Part shown: positions 41,701 to 50,483 of the stretch, piece after piece
How positions within the stretch are numbered: position 1 is the stretch's first letter
Layout of the letters: each line of letters starts with the position of its first letter
From: Cellulomonas taurus
GTDB lineage: Bacteria > Actinomycetota > Actinomycetes > Actinomycetales > Cellulomonadaceae
Direction: 5' to 3'
NCBI RefSeq assembly: GCF_012931845.1
Contig: NZ_CP051884.1
Span: 2,852,001 to 2,916,000 of the forward strand
DNA: 64,000 nt
Program-made: the position numbers and the translations under genes
Notes under the pieces: generated by a model
Database searches by the model: none
The model's input: the letters and a program-made list of their open reading frames with translations, nothing else
Told to the model about the DNA's origin: nothing

Positions 41701-44282
41701 CCGCGGTGACCGTCAGCACTGTCGGTCGGGCACCGTCCGGGTCGTTGACCCTCGAGGACGCGCTCACCTTCACCTCCACGGTGACCAACGCCGGTGATGC
41801 TCCGCTGACCGGGCTGGCGATCACCGACACCCTGCCTGCCACCGGCACCTGGACCTGGCCGGGTGACGACGGTGCGCTGGCACCCGGCGAGGCCGCCACC
41901 TACACCGTGAGCTACCCGCTGACCCAGCAGGACCTGGATGCCGGGACCGTCAGCTCCACCGTGCAGGTCACCGGTACCGACGACGCCGCGCACCCGGTCG
42001 ACGCCACCGGCACCGCGCAGGTCGACGTGGCCGCGGGCGCCGCCCTGTCGATCACCGGCACCGGCACCGCCCCGACCGCGATCGCCGCCGACGGCACCGT
42101 GCGCTGGACCATGACGATCGAGAACACCGGTGCCACCACGCTCACCGGCGTGCAGGTCACCGATGCTCTGGCCGGCATCTCCGCCTACACGATTACCTGG
42201 CCCGGCACCGAGGGCCGGTTGTCCCCGGGGGAACGGGCGACTGCGACCGCGACCTCCGCCCTGACCCAGGCGCAGGTCGACGCCGGCACCGTCACCTCGA
42301 CGGCCACCGCCACCGCCCGCACCGTCTCGGACACCGACATCACCGCGACCACCAGCACACCGGTCACCTTCCCGGTGCTCGGCACGGTGGCGCTCCGGGT
42401 CGAAGCCGACGGCAGCCACGTCACCGAGGCACCCGGGACGCAGGTCACCGACGGCGACGACGTCGGTTGGACCTACACCGTCACCAACAACGGCCCGACC
42501 ACCCTGCACGGGGTGACAGTCAGCGACGACCGCGACCCGGCAACGGCGATCACGGCACCGGAGGGCTTCACCGGGGTGCTCGCGCCGGGCGACTCCGTGG
42601 TGTTCACCGCCACCTCGGTCGCGGTGCTCGGCGAGCTGTCGGTCACCGGCACCGTGCTGGCCACCGTGGGCGACGGTGACACCGCGGCGACCGCCACCGA
42701 CACCGTCTGGTACACCGCCGTCGAGGCACGGCTGGGCAGCATCACCGGGCGGGTGCTGATCGACACCGCCCGGGACGGACTCGCCACCACCGACGGCACC
42801 CCGGCCACCGGCGTGGGCGTGCGGCTGGTCGACACCAGCGACGACACCACCCTGACCACCGTCACCGACGACCAGGGCGAGTACCGGTTCACCGGGCTGC
42901 CGGGCCGCACCTACCGGGTGGAGGTCGACCTGGAGACCGTCACCGGCGACTCGGTGCTGGTCACCGTCGACCCGGACCAGGAACTGGACGGGACCACCCT
43001 GGTCACGATCGGCGGTCGGCAGGAGCTCACCGGCGTCGACTTCGCGCTGGCGGTCCGCAACCCGGCGCTCACGCTGTCGGCCGCCGGGCAGTCGCCCAGT
43101 GCTGCCCTCGCGGCCGGTGACCAGGTGACCTTCACCTACACCCTGACGAACACCGGGGACGTCACCCTGTCGAACCTCAGCACGCCGGACACCCTGGACC
43201 CGACCCGGTCCACCGTCACCGCCGCCTGGCCAGAGGAGGAGGTCAGCCTGGCTCCGGGACAGCAGGTGACGTTCACCGTCGCCCACACCCTGGATCAGGC
43301 GGAGGTCGACGCCGGGGTGGTCAGCACCGAGGTGCACGGCGAGGCGACCGACGACCTCGGCACCGCCGTCAGCACCGACCCGGTGACCGTGCAGATCCTG
43401 ATCCCCAGCGGTGCGGCACTCGGCGTCACCGGTGCCGGGACGCTGCCCGAGCAGATCGTCGCCGGGCAGGACATCACCTGGTCGGTGACCGTGCAGAACA
43501 CCGGCACCGTCACCCTGGACACCGTCACCCTGGATGACGCCCTCGACGGTGTCTCCGACTACGCGCTGACCTGGCCCGGCGATCCGGGGGTGCTCACACC
43601 GGGTGAGTCGGCGACGGCCACCGCGACCTCCACCCTGACCCAGGCGCAGATCGATGCCGGAACCGTCACCGCCCAGCCCGCGGCGACGGGAACCGCTCCG
43701 GACGGCGCGCAGGTCACCGGCACCGGATCGGTCCCGGTCGGCTTCCACGTGCCGGGGCGGGTGCGGATCGAGGTGACGCTGAACGGGTCGCACCCCGATG
43801 CCGCGCCCGGCACCGAGCTGGCTGTCGGCGACGCCCTCACCTGGAGCTACCTCGTCACCAACACCGGCGCCGCGACCCTGCACGAGGTCACCGTCACCGA
43901 TGACCTCGGCACCACGGTCACCGCGCCGAAGGGCTTCATCGGTGACCTGGCACCCGGCGAGTCGGTGACCTTGACCGGCAGCGGGTCGGCAGCCGAGGGC
44001 ACCTGGTCCCCGACCGCCAGCGTCCGCGCCACCATGGGCGACACCGATCAGGTCGCCATCGACTCCGACCGGGTGTGGTTCACCGCGACGGCAGCCTCCA
44101 CCGTGACCGGCGACCCCGGCACCCCGGACGCCCCGAGCCCGGACCCCACCGACCCGCCGCGATCCACCGGGCAGAAGCTGGCGATGACCGGTGCCGGGAT
44201 CGCCGGGGTGCTGACCCTGGCGCTGGTCGCTGTCGGCGTCGGCACCGGCTTCCTCACCACCACCCGCCGGACGAAGGACTGA
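38727..44282 (+). CDS. Large cell-wall-anchored repeat protein with LAMTG sorting signal
   Basis: An 1851-aa surface protein. The ATG at 38727 has GGAG 6 nt upstream; the frame above it is rejected. A Sec signal (ARPAWAVVTVLTLLVAPFLG, cleavage near ASA-AP) leads to an 840-aa Thr/Ser-rich beta-type region with no recognised catalytic site. Then come two copies of a roughly 450-aa module (about 886-1330 and 1337-1790), each an SdrD_B/prealbumin-like domain (SGRVVIDTDRDGLATSSGDP; SITGRVLIDTARDGLATTDG) and three DUF11-like domains. The end is GQKLAMTGAGIAGVL, hydrophobic helix and TTRRTKD: an LAxTG motif at 1818-1822, as used by class E sortases. It is probably an adhesin. Confidence 0.9.
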   Translation: MPAHWKPTARTRRTGRARPAWAVVTVLTLLVAPFLGLMAASAAPTGTLTELGITVTDDGSASPTLDPAGTNGLVATNSAVTMSWALRADNLSDGVVTQTLPEGWSWVTSSLGKLSSDSSLYQSAYAVSADGRTLTATISVPSASLVSISGLQAIPGPTAASGSVYTPELTATDATQTLTATGTALAVVSVPQVKLGVLAIYRYSYFTYDFGAGAEPAIQMQMRLSYRADTTLVGQVQPLELTLPQRLSVAYTGAEPDAVTVCGTDNALTLVSAADGTAVVDLGAQPTTRDSNPTLCFWYRTADLPVGAAQGETLSTTLTVPELTTTDGSVVQRSGNDTASTTVYADDPVKPVVPPRAATLAAQAYGYNWSSSKTDPTYPTYIRYGPWREVAESGNPLLSESAYTPSYDSASGTSVGTTDLVGYQFWDPSTATILDDASAIFVGQYRTTIDPSTYRLEFTNTRVTSSPGTSNTWFASIAEAGGPGAVSGVRVVYTGGVWAQGSASGTGSQLTLSVPLTARADGIPTQFSATHVWTAAEEATLIRSAQIKITPFSVSATITGSPSSVVGGSPLTYTVYPAAAHSVVGSPTAPDYAITALTTITLPPTITTVDVSAAVAAGWTLVSETPADLGPDGVPGTSDDRSGIVLVFSRDGVVPALGKADLPSFTLPVVTSAHAPTSQRITAQSLTQVQITSPTPTSLSANDSVNTTVLQGETLSMEGDTTTPRIAATDHTASWTTRWYNYATSGHDAPTYVMDVLPYDGDARGTRTTGKVTLTGVSLLGGAEPAGAVVEVTTAAPDTIGAAPGTGVAWTTLTDATDLSAVTAVRIALSGLATGSAGGFTLATDVTGHSLDDVLVNSATSASTGSTLTMDTGNVSVTVVGAALSGRVVIDTDRDGLATSSGDPAVGARVQLLDGESGTEMLTTVTDADGGYTFRGVGAGSYRVAVVPTSIAGAFVTPTVDPDDTVDGATDLTVGVLDTIDDLDFAFAVRNPAVTVSTVGRAPSGSLTLEDALTFTSTVTNAGDAPLTGLAITDTLPATGTWTWPGDDGALAPGEAATYTVSYPLTQQDLDAGTVSSTVQVTGTDDAAHPVDATGTAQVDVAAGAALSITGTGTAPTAIAADGTVRWTMTIENTGATTLTGVQVTDALAGISAYTITWPGTEGRLSPGERATATATSALTQAQVDAGTVTSTATATARTVSDTDITATTSTPVTFPVLGTVALRVEADGSHVTEAPGTQVTDGDDVGWTYTVTNNGPTTLHGVTVSDDRDPATAITAPEGFTGVLAPGDSVVFTATSVAVLGELSVTGTVLATVGDGDTAATATDTVWYTAVEARLGSITGRVLIDTARDGLATTDGTPATGVGVRLVDTSDDTTLTTVTDDQGEYRFTGLPGRTYRVEVDLETVTGDSVLVTVDPDQELDGTTLVTIGGRQELTGVDFALAVRNPALTLSAAGQSPSAALAAGDQVTFTYTLTNTGDVTLSNLSTPDTLDPTRSTVTAAWPEEEVSLAPGQQVTFTVAHTLDQAEVDAGVVSTEVHGEATDDLGTAVSTDPVTVQILIPSGAALGVTGAGTLPEQIVAGQDITWSVTVQNTGTVTLDTVTLDDALDGVSDYALTWPGDPGVLTPGESATATATSTLTQAQIDAGTVTAQPAATGTAPDGAQVTGTGSVPVGFHVPGRVRIEVTLNGSHPDAAPGTELAVGDALTWSYLVTNTGAATLHEVTVTDDLGTTVTAPKGFIGDLAPGESVTLTGSGSAAEGTWSPTASVRATMGDTDQVAIDSDRVWFTATAASTVTGDPGTPDAPSPDPTDPPRSTGQKLAMTGAGIAGVLTLALVAVGVGTGFLTTTRRTKD

Positions 44283-44289
44283 CAGCAGC

Positions 44290-44334
44290 GCGGCATGGAG
44301 GTCGGCCTGCGCCGTCAGCTGACCTCCATGCCGC
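44290..44334 (+). terminator. Hairpin after the surface-protein gene
   Basis: A perfect 14-bp stem (GCGGCATGGAGGTC at 44290-44303 with 44321-44334) and a 17-nt loop, 7 bp after the stop. There is no U-tract, common for high-GC actinobacterial terminators. Confidence 0.7.
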
Positions 44335-44343
44335 CGCTCGACG

Positions 44344-44349
44344 TATCGT
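44344..44349 (+). promoter_or_regulatory. -10 box TATCGT for a leaderless helicase-associated gene
   Basis: TATCGT ends 7 nt before the ATG at 44357 and there is no ribosome site, which supports both a leaderless transcript and this start. Confidence 0.55.
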
Positions 44350-44356
44350 GGTGCGG

Positions 44357-46591
44357 ATGTCCACCTTCAGCGAGCACCTGCGCGCCCGGTCGGACGAGCA
44401 GCTGGTGGACCTGCTGCTGCGCCGGCCCGATCTGGCGCACCCGTCCCCCGCCACCCTGTCGTCCCTGGCCGCCCGCGCCACCAGCCGGCCCAGCCTCGAC
44501 CGCGCCCTGTCCCAGGTGGACGCCGGGGTGCTGCAGGTGATCGAGGCGGTGGTGGTGCTGGCGGACGACGACGGTGTCCGCGCCCGGGCCGTGGTGACGG
44601 CGGTGGGCGGTGGCCGCGGCGATGGTCCGCTGGTCCCCGAGCGCCTGCGCACGGCGACCGAGCTGGCCCTGCTGTACCCGGTCTCCGGCGGGGTGAGCGA
44701 CCCCGCGCTGCGCCCGGCCCCCGGGGTCGCCGAGGCCCTCGGCCAGGTCGCTGGGTTGTCCGGTCTGACCTCCGGCGCCGACCCCGTCGGGGTCTCCGCT
44801 GCGGCGCAGGCGATCCTGGACGCGCTGACCTGGGGTCCGCCGATGGGACAGCGGCCGACCGACGGTGCGGGCGCCGCGGCCGCCGACGAGCTGGTCGCCG
44901 CCGGACTGCTGATCGCGGTGGACGGTGGCCGGGTGGTGCTGCCCCGGGACGTGGCCCTGCGGCTGCGCGACGGCCGGACCCATCGGGAGCTGAGCCGTCT
45001 CCCGGCGCCCCAGGACCTGCCCCGTCGTCGGCCGGAGGTGGTGACCGCGGAGTCCGCCGCCGCCGCCGAGCGGGCCGTCCGGTTGATCGCCGCGGTGGTG
45101 GACCTGTGGGCGGCCACACCGCCACCGGTGCTGCGGGCGGGCGGGGTCGGGGTGCGGGACCTGCGGCGCACCGCCCAGCAGCTCGACGTCACTGAGCCCG
45201 AGGCCGCCCTGCTGATCGAACTGGCGGCGGTCGGCGGTCTGATCCGGGACGACGGCGAGGAGCGCCCGCACTACCGCCCGACCGCCACCGCCGACGAGTG
45301 GGCGGCCGCGGACCTGCCCGACCGGTGGGCGGCGCTGGTGTCCTGGTGGGCGCGCACCACGCGGTGGCCCGCCCTGGTCGGCACCCGGGACGACCGCACC
45401 CAGGTGCGCCCGGCCCTCGGCCCGGAGCTGGCCCGGCCCTGGGCGCCCCGCCTGCGGCACCAGGTGCTCGACGCCCTGGTCGCGTTGGCCGAGGACGCCG
45501 CGCCGGACGCCGAGACGGTCCGGGCGGCCCTCGCCTGGCACACTCCGCGCGCGGTGCCGCCGATCGAGGCCGTGCGGGCGGTGCTCGCCGAGGCCGGGAC
45601 GCTGGGTCTGCTCGGAGCCGGAGCACTGGCGGGCACCGGTCACGCGCTGGCGGCCGACCCCGAGGCTCCGCTGGCCCCCGCCCTGGCCGCCGCCCTGCCG
45701 CCCGCGGTGGACGACCTGCTGTTGCAGGGCGATCTGACCGGCATCGTGCCGGGCCGTCCCTCCGCCGAGCTGGACCGACTGATCGACGCCGCCGCGGTGG
45801 TGGAATCCCGTGGCGGTGCCGTCACCATCCGCTTCACGCCGGAGTCGGTGCGTCGGGCGCTGGACGCGGGGACCACCGCCGACGACCTGCTGGCGGAGCT
45901 GGCCCGGCACACCCGGGGCGGGGTACCGCAGCCCTTGGAGTACCTGGTCCGGGACGCCGCGCGTCGGCACGGACTGCTGCGCGGCGGCTCGGCGATGTCC
46001 TATGTGCGCACCGAGGATCCGGCGCTGCTGGCAGGTCTGGCCGAGGACCCGAAGCTGTCCCACCTCGGGCTGATCCGGCTGGCCCCCACCGTCCTCGCCG
46101 CGCAGGTGCCGCTGTCCGAGCTGTTGGCGGCGCTGCGTTCCCGGGGCCTGGCACCTGTGGCCGAGACACCGGACGGCCAGGTGCTGCACGCCGCCCCCAC
46201 GGTGGCGCGCATCCCCGCTGCCCGGCAGCGTCCGCAGGACCGGGTGGACACCGTCGACCCGCGGGTGCGCGCCAGCACGCTGGTCCAGGTGCTGCGCCGC
46301 GGTGAGTCGGCGGCGTCGACCGGGCTGCGCCCCGGCCCCCGGCAACCGGGAACAGACGACCCCGGAACGGTGTTGGCCACCCTGCGCGAGGCGGCCGCCG
46401 ACCACGCCGAGGTGTGGCTGGAGATGGTCGGCCCGCGTGGCGCGCTGGAACGTCGCCGGGTGCGGCCGTTGCGGGTGGACGGTGGCCGGGTCCGGGTGAC
46501 CGACACCGCCCGGGACGCCGAGATCGTGGTCGCCGCACACCGGGTTGCCGGGGTGACCAGGATCGCCTCGTCGGCACCGACCGACACCTGA
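44357..46591 (+). CDS. Helicase-associated (Helicase_C_3) protein paired with XPB
   Basis: A 744-aa protein of the actinobacterial helicase-associated family that lies before the XPB-like helicase. It begins STFSEHLRARSDEQLVDLLL, RRPDLAHPSPATLSSLAARA, a winged-helix-like region, and has a C-terminal domain (LDAGTTADDLLAELARHTRG, VPQPLEYLVRDAARRHGLLR, LRSRGLAPVAETPDGQVLHA) plus a WYL-like end (DHAEVWLEMVGPRGALERRR). No Walker motifs are present, so it is not itself a helicase. It is presumably an accessory or regulator of XPB. Confidence 0.82.
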   Translation: MSTFSEHLRARSDEQLVDLLLRRPDLAHPSPATLSSLAARATSRPSLDRALSQVDAGVLQVIEAVVVLADDDGVRARAVVTAVGGGRGDGPLVPERLRTATELALLYPVSGGVSDPALRPAPGVAEALGQVAGLSGLTSGADPVGVSAAAQAILDALTWGPPMGQRPTDGAGAAAADELVAAGLLIAVDGGRVVLPRDVALRLRDGRTHRELSRLPAPQDLPRRRPEVVTAESAAAAERAVRLIAAVVDLWAATPPPVLRAGGVGVRDLRRTAQQLDVTEPEAALLIELAAVGGLIRDDGEERPHYRPTATADEWAAADLPDRWAALVSWWARTTRWPALVGTRDDRTQVRPALGPELARPWAPRLRHQVLDALVALAEDAAPDAETVRAALAWHTPRAVPPIEAVRAVLAEAGTLGLLGAGALAGTGHALAADPEAPLAPALAAALPPAVDDLLLQGDLTGIVPGRPSAELDRLIDAAAVVESRGGAVTIRFTPESVRRALDAGTTADDLLAELARHTRGGVPQPLEYLVRDAARRHGLLRGGSAMSYVRTEDPALLAGLAEDPKLSHLGLIRLAPTVLAAQVPLSELLAALRSRGLAPVAETPDGQVLHAAPTVARIPAARQRPQDRVDTVDPRVRASTLVQVLRRGESAASTGLRPGPRQPGTDDPGTVLATLREAAADHAEVWLEMVGPRGALERRRVRPLRVDGGRVRVTDTARDAEIVVAAHRVAGVTRIASSAPTDT

Positions 46592-46684
46592 CCCGGCGCC
46601 ACCTGACCGCCCACCGCGAGCACCACCACCAGCCACCAGCCAGCCCAGCCCAGCACGTACCGAGCACCGAGAACCAGGAGCCAC

Positions 46685-48373
46685 GTGACCGACGGACCGT
46701 TGATCGTCCAGAGCGACAAGACCCTCCTCCTCGAGGTCGACCACGACCAGGCCGAGGCGTGCCGTCGTGCCATCGCCCCGTTCGCCGAGCTGGAGCGCGC
46801 ACCGGAGCACGTGCACACCTACCGGCTGACCCCGCTCGGTCTGTGGAACGCACGCGCCGCCGGGCACGACGCCGAGCAGGTGGTGGATGTGCTGCTGGAG
46901 TACAGCCGCTACCCGGTGCCGCATGCCCTGCTGGTCGACGTGGCGGAGACAATGTCCCGCTACGGCCGCCTGCAGCTGGTGCAGGACCCGGTGCACGGCC
47001 TGGTGCTGCACGCCCTGGACGCGGCGGTGCTGGCCGAGGTGCTGCGCTCTAAGCGCACCGCCGGGCTGGTCGGTCAGCGGATCGACGACACCGACGTGGT
47101 GGTCCACCCCTCCGAGCGCGGCACCCTCAAGCAGGCGCTGCTCAAGCTGGGCTGGCCCGCCGAGGACCTGGCCGGGTACGTCGACGGCGAGGCGCACGCC
47201 ATCGACCTGGACGAGTCCGGGGTGAGCAACCCGGGCAAGGACGGCGAGCCGCGCCCCTGGCAGTTGCGGCCCTACCAGCGCGAGGCGGCGGAGGGCTTCT
47301 GGCACGGCGGCTCCGGCGTCGTCGTGCTGCCCTGTGGTGCCGGGAAGACCCTGGTGGGTGCGGCGGCGATGGCCAAGTCGCAGACCACCACCCTGATCCT
47401 GGTGACCAACACGGTCTCGGCCCGGCAGTGGCGGGACGAACTGATCCGGCGCACCAGCCTGACCGAGGACGAGATCGGCGAATACTCCGGCGCCCGCAAG
47501 GAGATCCGGCCGGTCACCATCGCCACCTACCAGGTGCTGACCCTGCGCCGGAAGGGCAGCTACCCGCACCTGGAGCTGCTCGACGCCCGCGACTGGGGCC
47601 TGATCCTCTACGACGAGGTGCACCTGCTCCCGGCGCCGATCTTCCGGATGACCGCCGACCTGCAGGCCCGGCGGCGGCTGGGGCTGACGGCGACCCTGGT
47701 CCGTGAGGACGGTCGCGAGGACGAGGTCTTCAGCCTGATCGGCCCCAAGCGGTACGACGCGCCGTGGAAGGACATCGAGGCACAGGGCTACATCGCGCCC
47801 GCCGACTGCGTCGAGGTCCGGCTCACCCTGCCCGACCGGGACCGGATGACCTACGCCACCGCCGAGCCGGAGGACAAGTACCGGCTGGCCGCCAGCGCCC
47901 CGGGCAAGATCCGGGTGGTCGAGCACCTGGTCCGCCAGCACGCCGGGGAACCGACGCTGGTGATCGGGCAGTACATCGACCAGCTGGAGGAGTTGGCCGA
48001 GGACATCGGCGCGCCGGTGATCACGGGCGCCACCTCGGTGACCGAGCGGCAGCGGTTGTTCGACGCCTTCCGCTCCGGCGAGCTCAGCACGCTGGTGGTG
48101 TCCAAGGTGGCGAACTTCTCGATCGACCTGCCGGAGGCGTCGGTGGCGATCCAGGTCTCCGGCTCCTTCGGCTCCCGGCAGGAGGAGGCGCAGCGGTTGG
48201 GTCGACTGCTGCGGCCCAAGGGCGACGGTCGCACGGCGCACTTCTACGCCGTGGTCGCCCGGGACACCGTGGACCAGGAGTTCGCCGCACACCGGCAGCG
48301 CTTCCTCGCCGAGCAGGGCTACGCCTACCGGATCGTGGACGCGGAGGATCTGGACCAGGCGACGGCGGAGTGA
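46685..48373 (+). CDS. XPB/Ssl2-like superfamily 2 DNA helicase
   Basis: A 562-aa 3'-5' DNA helicase related to eukaryotic/archaeal XPB. An N-terminal damage-recognition-like domain (FAELERAPEHVHTYRLTPLG) is followed by LRPYQREAAEGFWHGGSGVV, Walker A PCGAGKTLVGAAAMAKSQTT (about residue 218), the DEVH box (ILYDEVHLLPAPIFRMTADL, residues 310-313), GLTATLVREDGREDEVFSLI, and helicase C motifs (SKVANFSIDLPEASVAIQVS, GSRQEEAQRLGRLLRPKG). GTG start at 46685 with GGAGCCAC before it. The 93-bp gap upstream is an AC-rich leader. Confidence 0.94.
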   Translation: MTDGPLIVQSDKTLLLEVDHDQAEACRRAIAPFAELERAPEHVHTYRLTPLGLWNARAAGHDAEQVVDVLLEYSRYPVPHALLVDVAETMSRYGRLQLVQDPVHGLVLHALDAAVLAEVLRSKRTAGLVGQRIDDTDVVVHPSERGTLKQALLKLGWPAEDLAGYVDGEAHAIDLDESGVSNPGKDGEPRPWQLRPYQREAAEGFWHGGSGVVVLPCGAGKTLVGAAAMAKSQTTTLILVTNTVSARQWRDELIRRTSLTEDEIGEYSGARKEIRPVTIATYQVLTLRRKGSYPHLELLDARDWGLILYDEVHLLPAPIFRMTADLQARRRLGLTATLVREDGREDEVFSLIGPKRYDAPWKDIEAQGYIAPADCVEVRLTLPDRDRMTYATAEPEDKYRLAASAPGKIRVVEHLVRQHAGEPTLVIGQYIDQLEELAEDIGAPVITGATSVTERQRLFDAFRSGELSTLVVSKVANFSIDLPEASVAIQVSGSFGSRQEEAQRLGRLLRPKGDGRTAHFYAVVARDTVDQEFAAHRQRFLAEQGYAYRIVDAEDLDQATAE

Positions 48374-48381
48374 GGGACCGC

Positions 48382-48387
48382 TAGATT
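48382..48387 (+). promoter_or_regulatory. -10 box TAGATT before the TPM-domain gene
   Basis: TAGATT lies about 70 bp upstream of the GTG of the TPM gene, giving a leader of roughly 60 nt with an AAGGGA ribosome site. No convincing -35 is seen. Confidence 0.4.
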
Positions 48388-48455
48388 CGCTCGGGAACCC
48401 ATGCGGTGGATCTGCACGTTGAGCAGGTGCATCGTCGGCAGAAGGGAACCCTGGC

Positions 48456-50453
48456 GTGCCCGTCCTCTCCTCCGTCCTCGGTCTCACCGTCGCGGCCTCG
48501 GCGTTCTTCGGCGGGACGGTGCTGCCCGCCGCCGATCCGGTGAGCCTGTCCGGTGAGATCACCGACAGCGCCGGGGTGCTCAGCCCGGCCCAGACCGCCG
48601 AGGTGCAGGACGCCCTGGACCAGCTCGCCCGGGACACCGACTACCAGCTCTACGTGGTCTACGTCGACGACTTCGGCTCGGTGTCCCGGGACGACTGGGC
48701 GCAGCAGACCGCCGACCTGACCGGCCTCGGCCCGCAGGACCTGATGCTCGCCGTCGCCACCGACGCGCGGGTCTACACCCTGGCGCCGCAGAGCGTGGCC
48801 GGGCTGTCCTCCTCCGCGCTGGACTCGGTGGCAGCCGACGTCGAGGACGACCTGCGTGGCGACGACTGGTCCGGCGCGGCGATCACCGCCGCCGACGGCA
48901 TCCGGTCGGCCGCCACGGGTGGGTCGGCCGGGTCGTCCGGGTCGTCGCTGGGCTGGCTCTTCATCGGTGGCCTGCTGGTGATCGGTGTCATCACTCTCGT
49001 CGCCTATCTGGCATCCCGACGCCGGGCGGGACAGCGACCGGTGGGTGTGGGCGGTCGAGGCCACCAGCAGATCCCGACCGCCGAGCTGAACCGCCGATCG
49101 GCCTCGGCCCTGGTCGGGATCGATGACGCGCTGCGCACCGCCGACCAGGAGTTGGGCTTCGCGCAGGCGCAGTTCGGGCCGGAGGCCACCGGCGAGTTCG
49201 AACGGGTGCTGGCCCAGGCGAAGCAGCAGGTCAACGAGGCGTTCCGCCTGCGCCAGACCCTGGACGACGATGTGCCGGACACCGAGCCGCAGATCCGGGA
49301 GACCGCCACCCGCATCCTGCAGATCGTCGAGCAGGTCGGTACCGCCCTGGACGCCCAGGAGCAGGCGTTCAGCAAGCTCCGCGAGGTCGAGGAGCGCGCC
49401 GCCACCGCCTTGCAGGAGCACAGCCGCTCGGCGGCCGACCAGCGCGCCCGGATCGCCACCGCCCGCACCACCCTGGACACCCTGGCGGCGCGCTACCCCG
49501 CCGACGCGCTCGCCTCGGTGCGACAGAACCCGGACCAGGCCGGCGCGCTGCTGGACGAGGTGGACACCGCCCTCGCGCAGGGCACCCAAGCGGTCGAGGG
49601 TGGTGACCGCCGCACCGCGAGCCGCTACGCCCGCGCCGCCCAGGAGGCCCTCGGCCAGGTCCGCACCCTGCTGGACGCCGTCGACCACGCCGGGGCGGAG
49701 CTCGCCACCATCGGTGCCCGGCTGGACGCCGGGATCGCGTCGATCTCCGCCGACCTGGACGATGCGGCTCGGATGGCCCCGCAGGACCCCACCGTGCAGG
49801 CCCGCGCCGCCGACGCCCGGAGCCGGATCGAGGCCGCCCGCACCGCCCGCGCCGGCACCGGCGATCCGCTGGCCGCCCTGCGGGACCTGACCGCCGCCGA
49901 GGCGGCCCTGGACAACGCGCTGGCCCCGATGCGCGAGGCGGCGGACCGGGCACGGCGGGCCCAGGGCCTGCTGGACCAGGTGCTCGGCCGGGTCGCCGCC
50001 GGCCTGCGCGGCACCGGTGACTACATCGAGACCCGACGCGGCGCGGTGGGCCCCCAGGCCCGCACCCGCCTGGCCGAGGCCGACCGGCTCTACCGGGCGG
50101 CCGCCGACCAGCGCGACTCGGACCCGGAGCGGGCGCTGGCCGCCGCCCAGCAGGCCGAGCAGCGGATCGCCGAGGCTCAGCGGCTGGCGCAGCAGGACGT
50201 CCAGCAGGCCGAGCGGGACCGCTGGGACGACCGTGGCCCCGGTGGTGGCGGTGGGCTGAACGGTGTCGGCGGCATGGTGCTCGGCGGCATCCTGATCGAT
50301 TCCATCCTGCGCGGTGGCGGCGGTGGCTTCGGCGGTGGCGGCTTCGGCGGCGGGTCCCGTGGCGGCGGTGGCTTCGGCGGCGGTGGTCGCGGTGGTGGCT
50401 TCGGCGGCGGGGGCGGCGGCTTCGGCGGCGGCTCTCGTGGCGGCGGATTCTGA
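48456..50453 (+). CDS. TPM-domain membrane protein with glycine-rich tail
   Basis: A 665-aa protein: signal-like N-terminus, TPM domain (SLSGEITDSAGVLSPAQTAE, YVVYVDDFGSVSRDDWAQQT, GLGPQDLMLAVATDARVYTL), one membrane helix (LGWLFIGGLLVIGVITLVAY), a long Ala/Arg/Glu/Gln coiled-coil region (about residues 200-600) and a C-terminal tail of GGGGFGGG/GGSRGGG repeats. In actinobacteria such TPM proteins commonly precede pspA, as here (30-bp gap). The role in membrane stress is inferred. The GTG start follows AAGGGAACCCTGGC. Confidence 0.86.
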   Translation: MPVLSSVLGLTVAASAFFGGTVLPAADPVSLSGEITDSAGVLSPAQTAEVQDALDQLARDTDYQLYVVYVDDFGSVSRDDWAQQTADLTGLGPQDLMLAVATDARVYTLAPQSVAGLSSSALDSVAADVEDDLRGDDWSGAAITAADGIRSAATGGSAGSSGSSLGWLFIGGLLVIGVITLVAYLASRRRAGQRPVGVGGRGHQQIPTAELNRRSASALVGIDDALRTADQELGFAQAQFGPEATGEFERVLAQAKQQVNEAFRLRQTLDDDVPDTEPQIRETATRILQIVEQVGTALDAQEQAFSKLREVEERAATALQEHSRSAADQRARIATARTTLDTLAARYPADALASVRQNPDQAGALLDEVDTALAQGTQAVEGGDRRTASRYARAAQEALGQVRTLLDAVDHAGAELATIGARLDAGIASISADLDDAARMAPQDPTVQARAADARSRIEAARTARAGTGDPLAALRDLTAAEAALDNALAPMREAADRARRAQGLLDQVLGRVAAGLRGTGDYIETRRGAVGPQARTRLAEADRLYRAAADQRDSDPERALAAAQQAEQRIAEAQRLAQQDVQQAERDRWDDRGPGGGGGLNGVGGMVLGGILIDSILRGGGGGFGGGGFGGGSRGGGGFGGGGRGGGFGGGGGGFGGGSRGGGF

Positions 50454-50483
50454 CCCTCAGTTCTCCCGACAGGAAGGCATGAC

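Noticed and set aside
40716-43883. 1055-aa minus-strand open frame inside the LAMTG surface-protein gene
   Set aside because: The composition is Gly/Arg/His/Asp shadow sequence; the sense frame has signal peptide, repeats and sorting signal.
44315-48637. 1440-aa minus-strand open frame across the helicase genes
   Set aside because: It is antisense to two well-recognised coding genes and lacks any domain pattern.
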